Source of the DNA: Streptomyces sp. Tu 3180
Lineage (GTDB): Bacteria > Actinomycetota > Actinomycetes > Streptomycetales > Streptomycetaceae
Length of the DNA stretch: 64,000 nucleotides
NCBI RefSeq assembly: GCF_009852415.1
Contig: NZ_WOXS01000002.1
Location: forward strand, 3,636,001-3,700,000
Direction: 5' to 3'
The notes under the pieces are model-generated. The model ran no database searches. It was not told the DNA's origin and saw nothing but the letters and a program-made list of their open reading frames with translations. Within the stretch, counting starts at the first letter, position 1. The number at the start of each line of letters is the position of its first letter. Shown here in pieces: positions 36,379 through 44,527 of this stretch. A program made the position numbers and the translations under genes.

Positions 36379-36678
36379 TCAGCGGCGGGTGAGCACGGAG
36401 CGGATGACGACGGCGCACACGGCCACGGACGTGGCGGTGAGGGTGACGGCGAGGAGCATGGAGACCAGGACGGCGCCGACGACCAGAACCACGGCGGTGC
36501 CGCCGCCGACGAGGGCGAGCATGGTGCCGGGCGTGAGCCGGGCGGCCGGGCGGGTCGGAGCGATGGGGGCCGGCGGCGGAGCCGGGGTGCCCTGTGTGAT
36601 GGTGGTCGGTTCGACGACGGCGGGCGGGGCGGCCAGGCCGGTGGGCTGCGGCATGGTCGGGACCTTCGGTCGGAACAT
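36379..36678 (-). CDS. SpdD-like mobile element transfer/spread protein
   Basis: 99 residues starting MFRPKVPTMPQPTGL, a typical SpdD N-terminus. A Pro/Ala-rich stretch follows, then two adjacent membrane segments (GTMLALVGGGTAVVLVVGAVLVSMLLAVTL). It assists intramycelial spread of the element together with the Tra pump. Part of the spd-tra operon. Confidence 0.8.
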   Translation of the reverse strand: MFRPKVPTMPQPTGLAAPPAVVEPTTITQGTPAPPPAPIAPTRPAARLTPGTMLALVGGGTAVVLVVGAVLVSMLLAVTLTATSVAVCAVVIRSVLTRR

Positions 36679-36698
36679 GAGCACTCTTCCTTCGCGGG

Positions 36699-36854
36699 TC
36701 ACTTGAGGACGGGGTCGATGGCGGGGGCGAGGAGGCTGTCGGCGAGGAGGTAGCCGCCGACGAGCAGCACGGCGATGAGCCACCAGGGCGGGCGGATGAG
36801 CTTGACGCCGAGGACGCCGACGACGAGCAGGGCGAGCCAGAGCGGAACGTCCAC
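36699..36854 (-). CDS. Small hydrophobic spread-type protein
   Basis: 51 residues (MDVPLWLALLVVGVLGVKLI...), GTG start at 36854. Two hydrophobic segments flank an RPPWW motif. Such tiny membrane proteins are regularly found between spdD and the transfer genes of AICEs. A precise function is not known. Confidence 0.75.
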   Translation of the reverse strand: MDVPLWLALLVVGVLGVKLIRPPWWLIAVLLVGGYLLADSLLAPAIDPVLK

Positions 36855-36869
36855 TTCGGTGGTCTCCTG

Positions 36870-37049
36870 TCAGGCCGGGCAGCGGTGGGTACGGGCGGCG
36901 AGTTCAGCGGCGGCGCGGCTGTCGTACTCGGCGGAGAAGTCGCAGCGGGGCGCGGTGCAGGCGGCCAGGTGGCGGTTCCGGCCGCGGTCGACATATGAGG
37001 CGACGTTGACGGGGCCGATGCGGCGGACGTTGCGGAAACGCGGGTTCAC
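36870..37049 (-). CDS. Mobile element transfer protein (small, Cys/His-containing)
   Basis: 59 residues from the GTG at 37049. It begins MNPRFRNVRRIGPVNVASY and has two Cys-containing segments, CTAPRCDF and THRCPA, which could bind zinc. Proteins of this type precede the spd genes in pSAM2-like elements. It lies 15 bp upstream of the small hydrophobic gene. Confidence 0.75.
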   Translation of the reverse strand: MNPRFRNVRRIGPVNVASYVDRGRNRHLAACTAPRCDFSAEYDSRAAAELAARTHRCPA

Positions 37050-37090
37050 GGTGGTGCTCCTCTCTCAGAGGTGTGCGGCGACGGATGCGG

Positions 37091-37762
37091 TCATGGACGG
37101 GGGAGGCCGAGCCGGGCGCGCACGGCGTCCGGGTCGGCGGGGCGGCCGGTGACCGAGCGGTGCTCGTCGGCCAGGGCCCGGACGCGGTCGACGAGGGCGG
37201 GCGGCAGGGCGACGGCGGGGGCCGGAGTCGGGACCGGTTCGGCAGCGGGCTCCGGAGCCAGTCCGGGGTCGGTGGAGGACGCCGGCAGCGCGTCACGGTC
37301 GGGCTGGCCGACGGCGGACGGAACGGCGTTCGGCTCCGTTTCGGCGTCCGCCGCCGGGGAGGCCGGGGTCATCGGTGTTTCCGGGGCGTGCGGAGCGTGG
37401 GCCAGCAGCGTGCCGCCGAAGAAGGCGACGGCGGGCCAGCCTGCGACCGTCACGCGGAGCCAGGCCGGTACGTCGTCCAGGTCGAGGAGCCCGGCCGTGG
37501 CGATATTGGCGCCGAGGGAAGCGGCCAGGGCCACCAGGAACCACAGCCGCGGGCCACCGGCCGCCTGTCCGGCACGCTGCAACTGGCGCATCCGGCGCCA
37601 GGCGGCCACCAAGAGCAGGTCGACGCTCACGGGGTAGGCCCATGCCTTCCAGCCGTCCTGTCCGGCCGCCGCGGCGAGGTCGTGCAGGTGGGAGAAGGAC
37701 AGAGCACCGGCGATGACGGCCTGAACGATCACGGCGTCCACGCGGGCCAGGTGGGCACGCAT
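37091..37762 (-). CDS. DUF2637 (SpdB-like) membrane protein
   Basis: 223 residues. The N-terminal half has four hydrophobic segments, with the DUF2637 landmarks SFSHLHDLAAAAGQDGWKAWAYPVSVDLLLVAAW. The C-terminal half is Pro/Ala-rich, ending VRARLGLPRP. In AICEs this protein belongs to the spread (Spd) set that acts with TraSA at septal membranes. Confidence 0.85.
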   Translation of the reverse strand: MRAHLARVDAVIVQAVIAGALSFSHLHDLAAAAGQDGWKAWAYPVSVDLLLVAAWRRMRQLQRAGQAAGGPRLWFLVALAASLGANIATAGLLDLDDVPAWLRVTVAGWPAVAFFGGTLLAHAPHAPETPMTPASPAADAETEPNAVPSAVGQPDRDALPASSTDPGLAPEPAAEPVPTPAPAVALPPALVDRVRALADEHRSVTGRPADPDAVRARLGLPRP

Positions 37763-37849
37763 CGGCTCGGTCTCCTTCCGGTTTCGGGCATGAGGGGGGT
37801 AGGGACATGGCGCGAGGCGGTCACGCCGGCCGTGGGAGAGGGAGCCCGG

Positions 37850-39217
37850 TTACTCGGTCACCGGGCGAGCAGTGGGCGCGGCAGGAGCCGCAGGTGAAGG
37901 CCCGGCAGGTTTCGCGGCGACGACGGGCCGGAAGAGGTCGAGGCGGGGCAGTTCCGGGACCAGTCCCGAGGTGTCGCGGCAGACGGCCGCCGCGTCGTCG
38001 AGGGTGAGGTGAGGCGAGCGGACGCGGGACCAGCCCCCGGAGGAGTCGCCGACGACCGCGACGCCGGGCCGTTCGGCCGGGATGGAGGTTGCGGCCAGCG
38101 CCGCTTCCGGTGCGATGTCGCCGAGCGCCATGTTGGCGGACGTCTCGTCGTTGACGCGGTGGCAGACCCGTCCGGTGAGTTGGGCGCGGAGCATGGTGGC
38201 GCCCTTGCCGAGTTCGGCGCCGAAGCGCTGCCCGCACACCTCCAGGTAGATGCCGGCCGCGCGGCCAAGCTGGGCGAGCCGGATGAGCTTGGTGACCATG
38301 GCATCCCGCCGCTTCTCGTCGTCCTTGCTCGCGGCGAGGAAGAGTTCGGCGACCTCGTCGACGACGACCACGACCGGCACCGGTCGCGCCTTCTCCGGCA
38401 GGCCCCAGACGTCCGAGGTGAGCACGGCGTCCGGACCGGTCCCGCCCGTCATGCCGATCAGGCGGAACCGTGCCTCCATCTCCTCCACCAGGACGTCGAG
38501 GAGATCGTTCGCACGATCCGGCGTGTCGGCGAGTGCCGACAACCGGGGCGCGAACGGCGCCAGTTCGACGCCCCATTTGCAGTCGATGCCGACGAGCGCG
38601 ACGGGTTGCCGGGCCAGCCCGCACAGCAGGTTGCGCAGATACACGGACTTGCCGGACTGCGTGGCGCCGAGGATGAGTTCGTGCGGCACGGTGCGGAAGT
38701 CCCGGACGTGCCAGTGCCCGTCCTCGCGCAGCGCCAGCGGCAGGGACAGCGGTTCGGTCCGCAGCCACCGCCGAGGGGGCCGGACGTCGGCGAGGACATC
38801 CCAGCCGACCAACCGCAGTTCCAGCCGCCCCGGTTTGGTGGGGCGGACGTGCACGGCGTGCGCGCCCCAGGCGTGCCGCAGCCGGTCGGCCGAGGCAGTG
38901 AAGTCCTCGGGTGCCTGTCCGGTCGCCATGCGCAGCCGCATCACGAGTCCGGATCCGGTCGGCAGCGGCAGCGACCGGCGAGGCGGTACGGGAGCAGCCT
39001 GCCGCCCCACCATCCGGGCGGTGGCCTGGCGCATGGCCGAGGCGGGCACCGTCAGGCCGCAGGCGTCCATGGTGGCCCGGTACGTGGCGAGCACCCGCAG
39101 CGTGACGGCCGGATATCCGACCAGCCACCAGAACAGGACCGGCAGCCGACGGCGCACCGCGACCAGCACAGCCACCGCCAGCAGTGCTAACACCAGAACC
39201 CACAGGGCATCAGTCAT
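37850..39217 (-). CDS. traSA: TraSA-like FtsK/SpoIIIE DNA translocase
   Basis: 455 residues. Two N-terminal membrane helices (LWVLVLALLAVAVLVAV, LFWWLVGYPAV) are followed by an FtsK motor domain with Walker A GATQSGKS and Walker B VVVVVDEVAEL. The single-protein, double-strand DNA conjugation of Streptomyces uses this kind of pump. It starts 5 bp after the SCO3933-type gene and ends before DUF2637. Confidence 0.92.
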   Translation of the reverse strand: MTDALWVLVLALLAVAVLVAVRRRLPVLFWWLVGYPAVTLRVLATYRATMDACGLTVPASAMRQATARMVGRQAAPVPPRRSLPLPTGSGLVMRLRMATGQAPEDFTASADRLRHAWGAHAVHVRPTKPGRLELRLVGWDVLADVRPPRRWLRTEPLSLPLALREDGHWHVRDFRTVPHELILGATQSGKSVYLRNLLCGLARQPVALVGIDCKWGVELAPFAPRLSALADTPDRANDLLDVLVEEMEARFRLIGMTGGTGPDAVLTSDVWGLPEKARPVPVVVVVDEVAELFLAASKDDEKRRDAMVTKLIRLAQLGRAAGIYLEVCGQRFGAELGKGATMLRAQLTGRVCHRVNDETSANMALGDIAPEAALAATSIPAERPGVAVVGDSSGGWSRVRSPHLTLDDAAAVCRDTSGLVPELPRLDLFRPVVAAKPAGPSPAAPAAPTARPVTE

Positions 39218-39222
39218 GACGC

Positions 39223-39570
39223 TCAGCCCTGCGCCACAGCCGGAGTGCCGACCATGACGGCGTCCGCCCGGTAGGCGATGCCGTGCCGGGTACGGCCGCC
39301 GAACTCGCTCTCCCAGGGCCGGGCCACCAGGCCGGACAGGAAGACCGGCGCACCCATGACCAGGCCCTCGCCGATGCCCTTCTCGGGCACGGTGACCTTG
39401 ATCATGTCCGAGCCGCCCTGGGCGATGAACACCAGCTCCAGGACCATGAGCCGGTCGTTGGTGACCGGGTCCACGGCCACCTCACCGGTCTGCCGGTCCC
39501 TCACCTTGACCTCGGGCAGCTTCGTGACCAGCAGAGTGGCGGACGAGGTGTCCACGGGGATGACACGCAT
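39223..39570 (-). CDS. SCO3933-family regulatory protein
   Basis: 115 residues from the ATG at 39570: MRVIPVDTSSATLLVTKLPEVKVRDRQTGEVAVD... VTVPEKGIGEGL... GLVARPWESEFGGRTRHGIAYRA. It matches the small protein annotated as SCO3933-family regulatory protein in AICEs. First gene of the tra-spd operon, with three operator copies in its 150-bp leader. Confidence 0.82.
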   Translation of the reverse strand: MRVIPVDTSSATLLVTKLPEVKVRDRQTGEVAVDPVTNDRLMVLELVFIAQGGSDMIKVTVPEKGIGEGLVMGAPVFLSGLVARPWESEFGGRTRHGIAYRADAVMVGTPAVAQG

Positions 39571-39618
39571 TCTGTGAACCTCACTTGATCGGGCGTCCGT
39601 CACGGACGCCGAGCCGTT

Positions 39619-39721
39619 GAGTACCCCCCTAGACAGCACAAGGAGGGACCCACCCCAACTGTCTAGGGGGGTTGACGGCTACCGTAACGCGACGTCCCGA
39701 CAACTGTCTAGGGGGGTATAC
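39619..39721. promoter_or_regulatory. Three element operators (GTCTAG half-sites) before the tra operon
   Basis: Sites at 39619-39634 (GAGTAC-N4-CTAGAC), 39661-39676 (GTCTAG-N4-GTTGAC) and 39706-39721 (GTCTAG-N4-GTATAC). Each has one perfect half-site with a G4 or C4 spacer; centres are 42 and 45 bp apart. Confidence 0.7.
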
Positions 39722-39751
39722 GAGCGCCGTGTCGGCGAGACGACCGACGCT

Positions 39752-40573
39752 TTACGAGAGCACCCAGTGCAGGACGGTGGCGTCATCGTGCGTCTTGCCC
39801 CGCGGCCAGCGCCGGCCGTCGGGGTCACCGTCCTCCGCTTCACGGGTCCGGCGGATCAGTTCGTCCGGGCCGGCGGAGTCGAGGAGAGCCAATGTCTCGC
39901 CCCACGAAGCAAGTCCGAAACGGTCCACCAGACGCGTCGCGCCGTCGCTCAGCAGCGTCACGGAGGCCAGGGAGTCCAGCGGCACCGTGCCGGTCAGTGC
40001 GTACTCGGCCGCGAGCGGATCGGGACCGGCGATCCAGAAGCCGCCCGGCCGGTTCCGGAGAGACGTCAGGGCGTCCCGGTACTCGGCCAGTGCGGCGGTG
40101 TGTTCCGGCGAACCGGTGGGCAGCTCGTCGACCGGCCCGCGAAGCCGCGCGCCGACCTCGTCCAGGCGCCGGTCAGTGATGACGGAAGAGCTCCCGTCCT
40201 GCTTCGCGAGGAGCAGTGAGGAGTCACCGAGTACGAGGTGTTCGAGCACTCCGTCACGAGCGCGGACGGCGACGACCGTGCTAGTCGGGCTGGCCCGGCA
40301 CTCCAAGTCGCAGACGTCCTCGTGAAGCGAGCGGGTGATGCGGATGGAGTCGGCCAGGCACTCGGCGAGCGACCAGGCCGGACGTGCGACGAGGGTGCGG
40401 AGCAGCAGCGTCCCCAACGTTCCGGAGAACCAGGCGACGCCGTGCACGCACCCGGTTTCCGCGCCCCCCACACCGGCACCGTCGAGGAGCACGGCGGCAT
40501 TAGGGGTGGCAGCGGCGAAGTCCTCGTTCTCACTGTCCGGCGCGGACGGCGAGGTACCAAGGACGAACCTCAC
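39752..40573 (-). CDS. PP2C-family Ser/Thr protein phosphatase
   Basis: 273 residues. Metal-binding motifs of PP2C are visible: SENEDF (Asp), LLDGAGV (Asp/Gly), LLSDGATRL and HDDATVL. The length is that of a catalytic domain without extensions. The start overlaps the stop of the HTH gene by 4 nt, so they are coupled. In AICEs this pair recurs; a regulatory dephosphorylation role is inferred. Confidence 0.85.
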   Translation of the reverse strand: MRFVLGTSPSAPDSENEDFAAATPNAAVLLDGAGVGGAETGCVHGVAWFSGTLGTLLLRTLVARPAWSLAECLADSIRITRSLHEDVCDLECRASPTSTVVAVRARDGVLEHLVLGDSSLLLAKQDGSSSVITDRRLDEVGARLRGPVDELPTGSPEHTAALAEYRDALTSLRNRPGGFWIAGPDPLAAEYALTGTVPLDSLASVTLLSDGATRLVDRFGLASWGETLALLDSAGPDELIRRTREAEDGDPDGRRWPRGKTHDDATVLHWVLS

Positions 40574-41421
40574 CCCGCCGTCTCCTCGTCGTGACGGTAG
40601 AGCGGGCAGACCAGTTCGACGGACCGCGGCTCACTGGTCTCCGGGTCGTACTCGACTCCGACCAGCGTGGAGAACCGGCGATCCCCGACCTGTCCCCACA
40701 GGGAGTTGAGTTCAGAGGCGAGCAACTGGACGACACCGAGCGAGCCTTGCGTGTGGATACCGGCGATGGCCAGGAGCGAGCCCTTGCCGTCCGGGCGTGA
40801 CAGCCGGCCGAGATAGCCGATGTCGTACGGCCGGGCCGGATCACTGTCCTGCCCCGACCGGTGCACGGTGCCGGTGAGCCGGTCCACGACCGTCCAGGGG
40901 CCGTCTTCCGCCTTTTCCCAGCGCAGCACGGGATCTTGGGCGTAGGTGTTCCACATGTCCTGTGACATGCGCGGTCCGCAGACGACGACCAGGCCGTCAC
41001 GGTTCAGGTCGATCTCTCCGGTCACCGGCACATGCTCGGAGGTAACGGCCAGACCGTACGACCGCGCCAGGTCCTCCAGGCGCTTGCCCGAACTGACGTC
41101 GTCCACGGCGACGACCGTGCGCCCGCGTTCGTCGTCCCGCCGCAGCGGGGTCGCGACCGTGACGGCACCCGACCCGAGGAACGCACCCTCGGGCGCCGGA
41201 CCGGTGTGGCGGATCTGGTGAATACGTCCACGGCTGAGACCGGCCTTCACCGCGATCTGCGCGTATGACAGCCCTTGCGCGTGGAGGTCCTGCACCACAC
41301 GACGCCGCAGCCGAGCGAGTTCGGTGACCTCCTGCTGTGCGTCGGCCAATCGCGTCGTGACCTCGCGCAGGAGCAGGTACGGATCATCGATCGCCATGAT
41401 CCGCCGCAGCTCGTCCGACAT
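40570..41421 (-). CDS. HTH protein (sigma region 4-like) with large unrecognised C-terminal domain
   Basis: 283 residues from the ATG at 41421 (GAGGTGAG upstream). Residues ~25-70 form a coiled/HTH segment (RRRVVQDLHAQGLSYAQIAVKAGLSRGRIHQIRHTG) resembling sigma-70 region 4. The C-terminal ~190 residues (TVVAVDDVSSGKRLEDLA, GLVVVCGPRMSQDMW, YDIGYLGRLSRPDGKGSLLAIAGIHTQGSLGVVQLL) look like a sensory alpha/beta domain that I cannot name. An element operator lies 28 bp upstream. Confidence 0.78.
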   Translation of the reverse strand: MSDELRRIMAIDDPYLLLREVTTRLADAQQEVTELARLRRRVVQDLHAQGLSYAQIAVKAGLSRGRIHQIRHTGPAPEGAFLGSGAVTVATPLRRDDERGRTVVAVDDVSSGKRLEDLARSYGLAVTSEHVPVTGEIDLNRDGLVVVCGPRMSQDMWNTYAQDPVLRWEKAEDGPWTVVDRLTGTVHRSGQDSDPARPYDIGYLGRLSRPDGKGSLLAIAGIHTQGSLGVVQLLASELNSLWGQVGDRRFSTLVGVEYDPETSEPRSVELVCPLYRHDEETAG

Positions 41422-41448
41422 GTGCTCACCTCCCTGCCTCACCCAAGA

Positions 41449-41464
41449 GTCTAGGCCCCTAGAC
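41449..41464. promoter_or_regulatory. Element operator 5 (GTCTAG-GCCC-CTAGAC)
   Basis: Perfect 6-nt arms, 28 bp upstream of the HTH gene start. Confidence 0.75.
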
Positions 41465-41593
41465 GAAACGGGCGGGAGTCGCCGTCCCGACCGGACGCCT
41501 ATCGCATAGAGGCCGGACCGCCGCCGAGGCACCCCACGAGGAGTCACCCCCTGCCGCCCACGCGACGGCCGAGGAGGAGCAGGCCGGACGCGG

Positions 41594-41983
41594 TCACGCC
41601 CCCTCCCGCACCAGATCCGCCCACACCGAAGAACCCTGCGGCAGAGTCTTGGCCCCCCAGTCCTTCGCACAGGCCGCCACCAGCATCAGCCCGCGGCCAC
41701 CTTCCTCCAGGCTGGCCACGTCCCGCATCGCGGGTACGCCGTCACCGCCCTGGTCGATCACCTCGATGCGCACGAAGTCCGCGCCGAAGCCGACGACCAC
41801 GAGGAACCAGCCGCCGGTCTTGCCGCTCAGCGAGTGGCGTACGGCGTTGGCCGCCAGCTCCCCGACGACCAGAGATCCCTCGTCGACGCAACCCCACTCC
41901 CTCAGTAACGCGGCTACGAAGTGACGAGCTTCGGCGACTTGTTCAGGCAGGCCAGGGAAGGCGCGACACCACTTGGTGAGCAC
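41594..41983 (-). CDS. ATP-binding protein, anti-sigma-factor-like HATPase
   Basis: 129 residues. It is a GHKL/HATPase_c_2 fold with N-box LVVGELAANAVRHS, G1 box VIDQGGDGVP and G2 box EEGGRGLMLVAACAKDWG. Single-domain HATPases of this type (RsbW-like) bind and phosphorylate or sequester partners. Together with the PP2C and sigma-like HTH proteins it could form a partner-switching module. An operator precedes its start by 14 bp. Confidence 0.87.
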   Translation of the reverse strand: MLTKWCRAFPGLPEQVAEARHFVAALLREWGCVDEGSLVVGELAANAVRHSLSGKTGGWFLVVVGFGADFVRIEVIDQGGDGVPAMRDVASLEEGGRGLMLVAACAKDWGAKTLPQGSSVWADLVREGA

Positions 41984-41996
41984 GGCAACACTCCTC

Positions 41997-42012
41997 GTCT
42001 AGAGGGCTAGAC
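41997..42012. promoter_or_regulatory. Element operator 6 (GTCTAG-AGGG-CTAGAC)
   Basis: Perfect 6-nt arms, 14 bp upstream of the HATPase start. Confidence 0.75.
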
Positions 42013-42075
42013 AGCACGAGGAGCAGAGTATTCCCGCAAGCGACACCAATCTAGGCATACACAGGAATTATTCCT

Positions 42076-42927
42076 CTACTGAGTAACGGTGGCCTCCAAC
42101 TCACGGAACTCTCCCATCACCTGCATCAGCAGGTCCCGCACCTCACTACCGAAGACGGCCGCGTCCTCGAACCGACTGAACATCTCCTCGTACCGAGCGA
42201 GGTCGTCTGCCCCAGTGGAGAGCCGCTCACTCGGGAACCCCTCCATCACAACGGACCGCCGGTCGCAGAGCGTGAAGCCACGGCGAGGCAGTACCGGCAC
42301 CGGCCGACGCCACGGGATGACTCCGAGCCGTACCGTGTCCAGGCTCTCGACGGCCAGCAGCCGGTCGAGCTGGGCGAGCATCAGCGAGGGCGTCCCCGGC
42401 CACGTCCGCAGCACAGCTTCCGTCAGCACGAACACCGACTCGCGCCCCGGCTCGTACAACAAGCTCTGCCGCTCCACACGAGCAGCAACGGCACGACCGA
42501 CCGCATCAGCGTCCAGGCCCGGTGACGTCAGAAAGACGTGCCGGGCGTACTCGGCACTCTGAAGCATGGCCGGCAGGACCACGCACTGAAAGGAGCGCAC
42601 CAGCCGAGCACTGCGCACCGCCTCATCCACGACGAGCCCCGCGGAGACGTCCTCATCGGAGCCGGAACCGGCCTCCACAGCAGCCTCAACCGCAGCCAGC
42701 AGCTCGCGGACCTCACCGGCGGTCGGCCCATCGAGCCCGAGTGCCCGGGACAACCGGTCCAGCACATCAAGACTCGGGACCATACGCCCGTTCTCCACCT
42801 TGGAGACCGTCGGCTGACCTACGCCGGCTCGCCGTGCCAGAGCAGCACCCGTCAGGCCGGCATCCGCACGCAGAGCCCGAAGACGTGCCCCAAGCACCCT
42901 CATCCGCTCGCGCCGTTCACTCCCCAT
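42076..42927 (-). CDS. XRE-family regulator with DUF5753 domain
   Basis: 283 residues from the ATG at 42927. The HTH_31 domain (RLRALRADAGLTGAALARRAGVGQPTVSKVENGRMVPSLDVLDRLSRALGL) is followed by DUF5753 (FQCVVLPAMLQSAEYARHVF, RQSLLYEP, FVLTEAVLRTWPG). Usually paired with a DUF397 protein, which is absent here. It is the only element regulator without the GTCTAG operator in front of it, so it is a candidate for the constitutive repressor binding those sites. Confidence 0.9.
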   Translation of the reverse strand: MGSERRERMRVLGARLRALRADAGLTGAALARRAGVGQPTVSKVENGRMVPSLDVLDRLSRALGLDGPTAGEVRELLAAVEAAVEAGSGSDEDVSAGLVVDEAVRSARLVRSFQCVVLPAMLQSAEYARHVFLTSPGLDADAVGRAVAARVERQSLLYEPGRESVFVLTEAVLRTWPGTPSLMLAQLDRLLAVESLDTVRLGVIPWRRPVPVLPRRGFTLCDRRSVVMEGFPSERLSTGADDLARYEEMFSRFEDAAVFGSEVRDLLMQVMGEFRELEATVTQ

Positions 42928-43051
42928 ACCCAGGGTTCTACACCACGAGCCAGCAGCCACCAGGCACAAGAGCAGCATCAATGACCAGCCGTATGAGCGT
43001 GATTCAAACTCTCCCTACGGGTTCAAGCGCCCGCCGTCGCTTCGCTCCTCC

Positions 43052-43315
43052 GGGCGGGAGCGGGCGGCCGGCGGCGCCCGCGCTCATGTCTCCGCCCCGC
43101 TCGGCACCGCCGGCCGCCCGCTCCCGCCCAAGAGGCAGGCACACGGGCATGAGGTCAGAACACGTCGTGGCTGGGGCGGTCGGCTCCACGGCTTTAGGCA
43201 GCCACTTTGGGGCGAGCCTCGAAGATCATGGCCCCAGCGTCGTGCTTTAACGGGCAGGTCCACAGACTGCCCGACTCGCCGGAAGCTTACGGGGCCATGA
43301 TCACTCGCCCCAAAG
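43052..43315. repeat. Two nested large inverted repeats in a gene-free gap
   Basis: IR1: 23-nt perfect arms at 43052-43074 and 43107-43129 (GGGCGGGAGCGGGCGG...). IR2: CTTTGGGGCGAG and GATCATGGCCCC at 43205-43216 and 43224-43235, with exact complements at 43304-43315 and 43291-43302. The 420-bp gap between the XRE and DUF4145 genes holds nothing else I can see. A decayed insertion or MITE is possible. Confidence 0.7.
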
Positions 43316-43348
43316 CAGCTCCAGCCCAAAGCCGCTCCACCGACCTCT

Positions 43349-44038
43349 TCACTTCTGAGACGCGTCGTCTTGAACAGTGGCTTCTGTAGATGCGGCACCT
43401 TGCGCTGCCTTCTTCGCCATGTCTGCCGCTTGCTGGCGTCGCTCCTTGAATTTCGAGAATTGCTCATTGAATACGTAAAGATAGTCCAGCAAAGCTTCCG
43501 CAAGGGCTATTGCATCTGAAGCGTCCTGTCGCGTGACGGGCTTACCAGTAAAATGCGCACCTTCATTGCCGAGAACTCTCAGCTCTTGGGCCCATTCCAG
43601 CAGTCGCCCTTCGATCAGCCCAGTGGACTCCATCTCCTCGAACGCCTTATACAAGGGCTTCTTGTTGATGCCATGCTGCGAGGCGACGCCCTCCAGTGTG
43701 CGACGCACCATTACGACTGTGGCGGTATACGCCTTTGATTTGAAGCATGTGCGTGCTTCAAAATGCTCGCGCCGTAGCACCTCTGGGATTGTCTCAGCCA
43801 ATGCTCGTGGAGGAGTGGGCCAGACGCACTCCAGCTCACGCCTATACTTTCTAGAATCTTGAACTTCTTCCAATAGAAGGGCTTGGTAGCAAAGTCGGCA
43901 TTGGGCGATCAGGTAACGGCGGAACTCGAAGTCATCGTCGGGTGAGAACTCGTTGTACACCTCAACGGTGGCCGTCACCCTTTGCTGGCAGCGAGGGCAC
44001 TCGGTCACGTACTCCTTGAGTGGAGGGTCATCGTTCAT
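43349..44038 (-). CDS. DUF4145 domain protein (cargo)
   Basis: 229 residues from the ATG at 44038. An N-terminal zinc-ribbon-like CPRC...CRLC pair (ECPRCQQRVTA, AQCRLCYQALLLE) is followed by the DUF4145 helical domain (FKSKAYTATVVMVRRTLEGVASQHG, LGNEGAHFTGKPVTRQDASDAIALAEALLDYLY). A charged Lys/Gln/Ala C-terminal tail follows. DUF4145 is often found in restriction and defence loci. Codon use is less GC-rich than the neighbours, suggesting acquired cargo. Confidence 0.85.
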   Translation of the reverse strand: MNDDPPLKEYVTECPRCQQRVTATVEVYNEFSPDDDFEFRRYLIAQCRLCYQALLLEEVQDSRKYRRELECVWPTPPRALAETIPEVLRREHFEARTCFKSKAYTATVVMVRRTLEGVASQHGINKKPLYKAFEEMESTGLIEGRLLEWAQELRVLGNEGAHFTGKPVTRQDASDAIALAEALLDYLYVFNEQFSKFKERRQQAADMAKKAAQGAASTEATVQDDASQK

Positions 44039-44527
44039 ACGCACACGGTAGCGATTTCCTAGTCGCCAGATGGTGCGTTCCCTGCGCTTGGTTTGGCTGG
44101 GCCGCGCAGTCGCACCCTGCGCTCGTCCCTACGGGGCCTTGTCCCCGGCCGGCCGTAACTGGAAGGGCTATGCCTGCACCCGGAGGTGCTGTACAGCAGC
44201 GAAGTACAGCAACCGTCACGGCCGCAGCGAGCCATCACCGACCCCAGGCCCCCGGGTGACGAGCCCAATAGACTCCAGCAACCGCGCCGCCCGTAGTTCG
44301 CATCGAGGAGCACCGCGACACCCCTGCCCGGGCCGTGCCGCCCGCACTCGGGGCAGACAAGTCGCATCTTCACGCAGACAGTGTGCCCGGCTTGCGACGC
44401 CCAGCAGGCCGGGCAACCGCGGCCACAGTGAGTCAGGCGGGATGCACCCACAACGCAACGATCGAAAACGGGTGTGCGTACGCACCGGGTCCTGGAACCC
44501 TGTGTGCATAGCACTTGGGGGGCACCC

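Noticed and set aside
34931..36994. Extension of the rep gene to a 687-residue protein
   Set aside because: The added N-terminus overlaps spdD in another frame and is low complexity; AAGGAGG points to the ATG at 36277.
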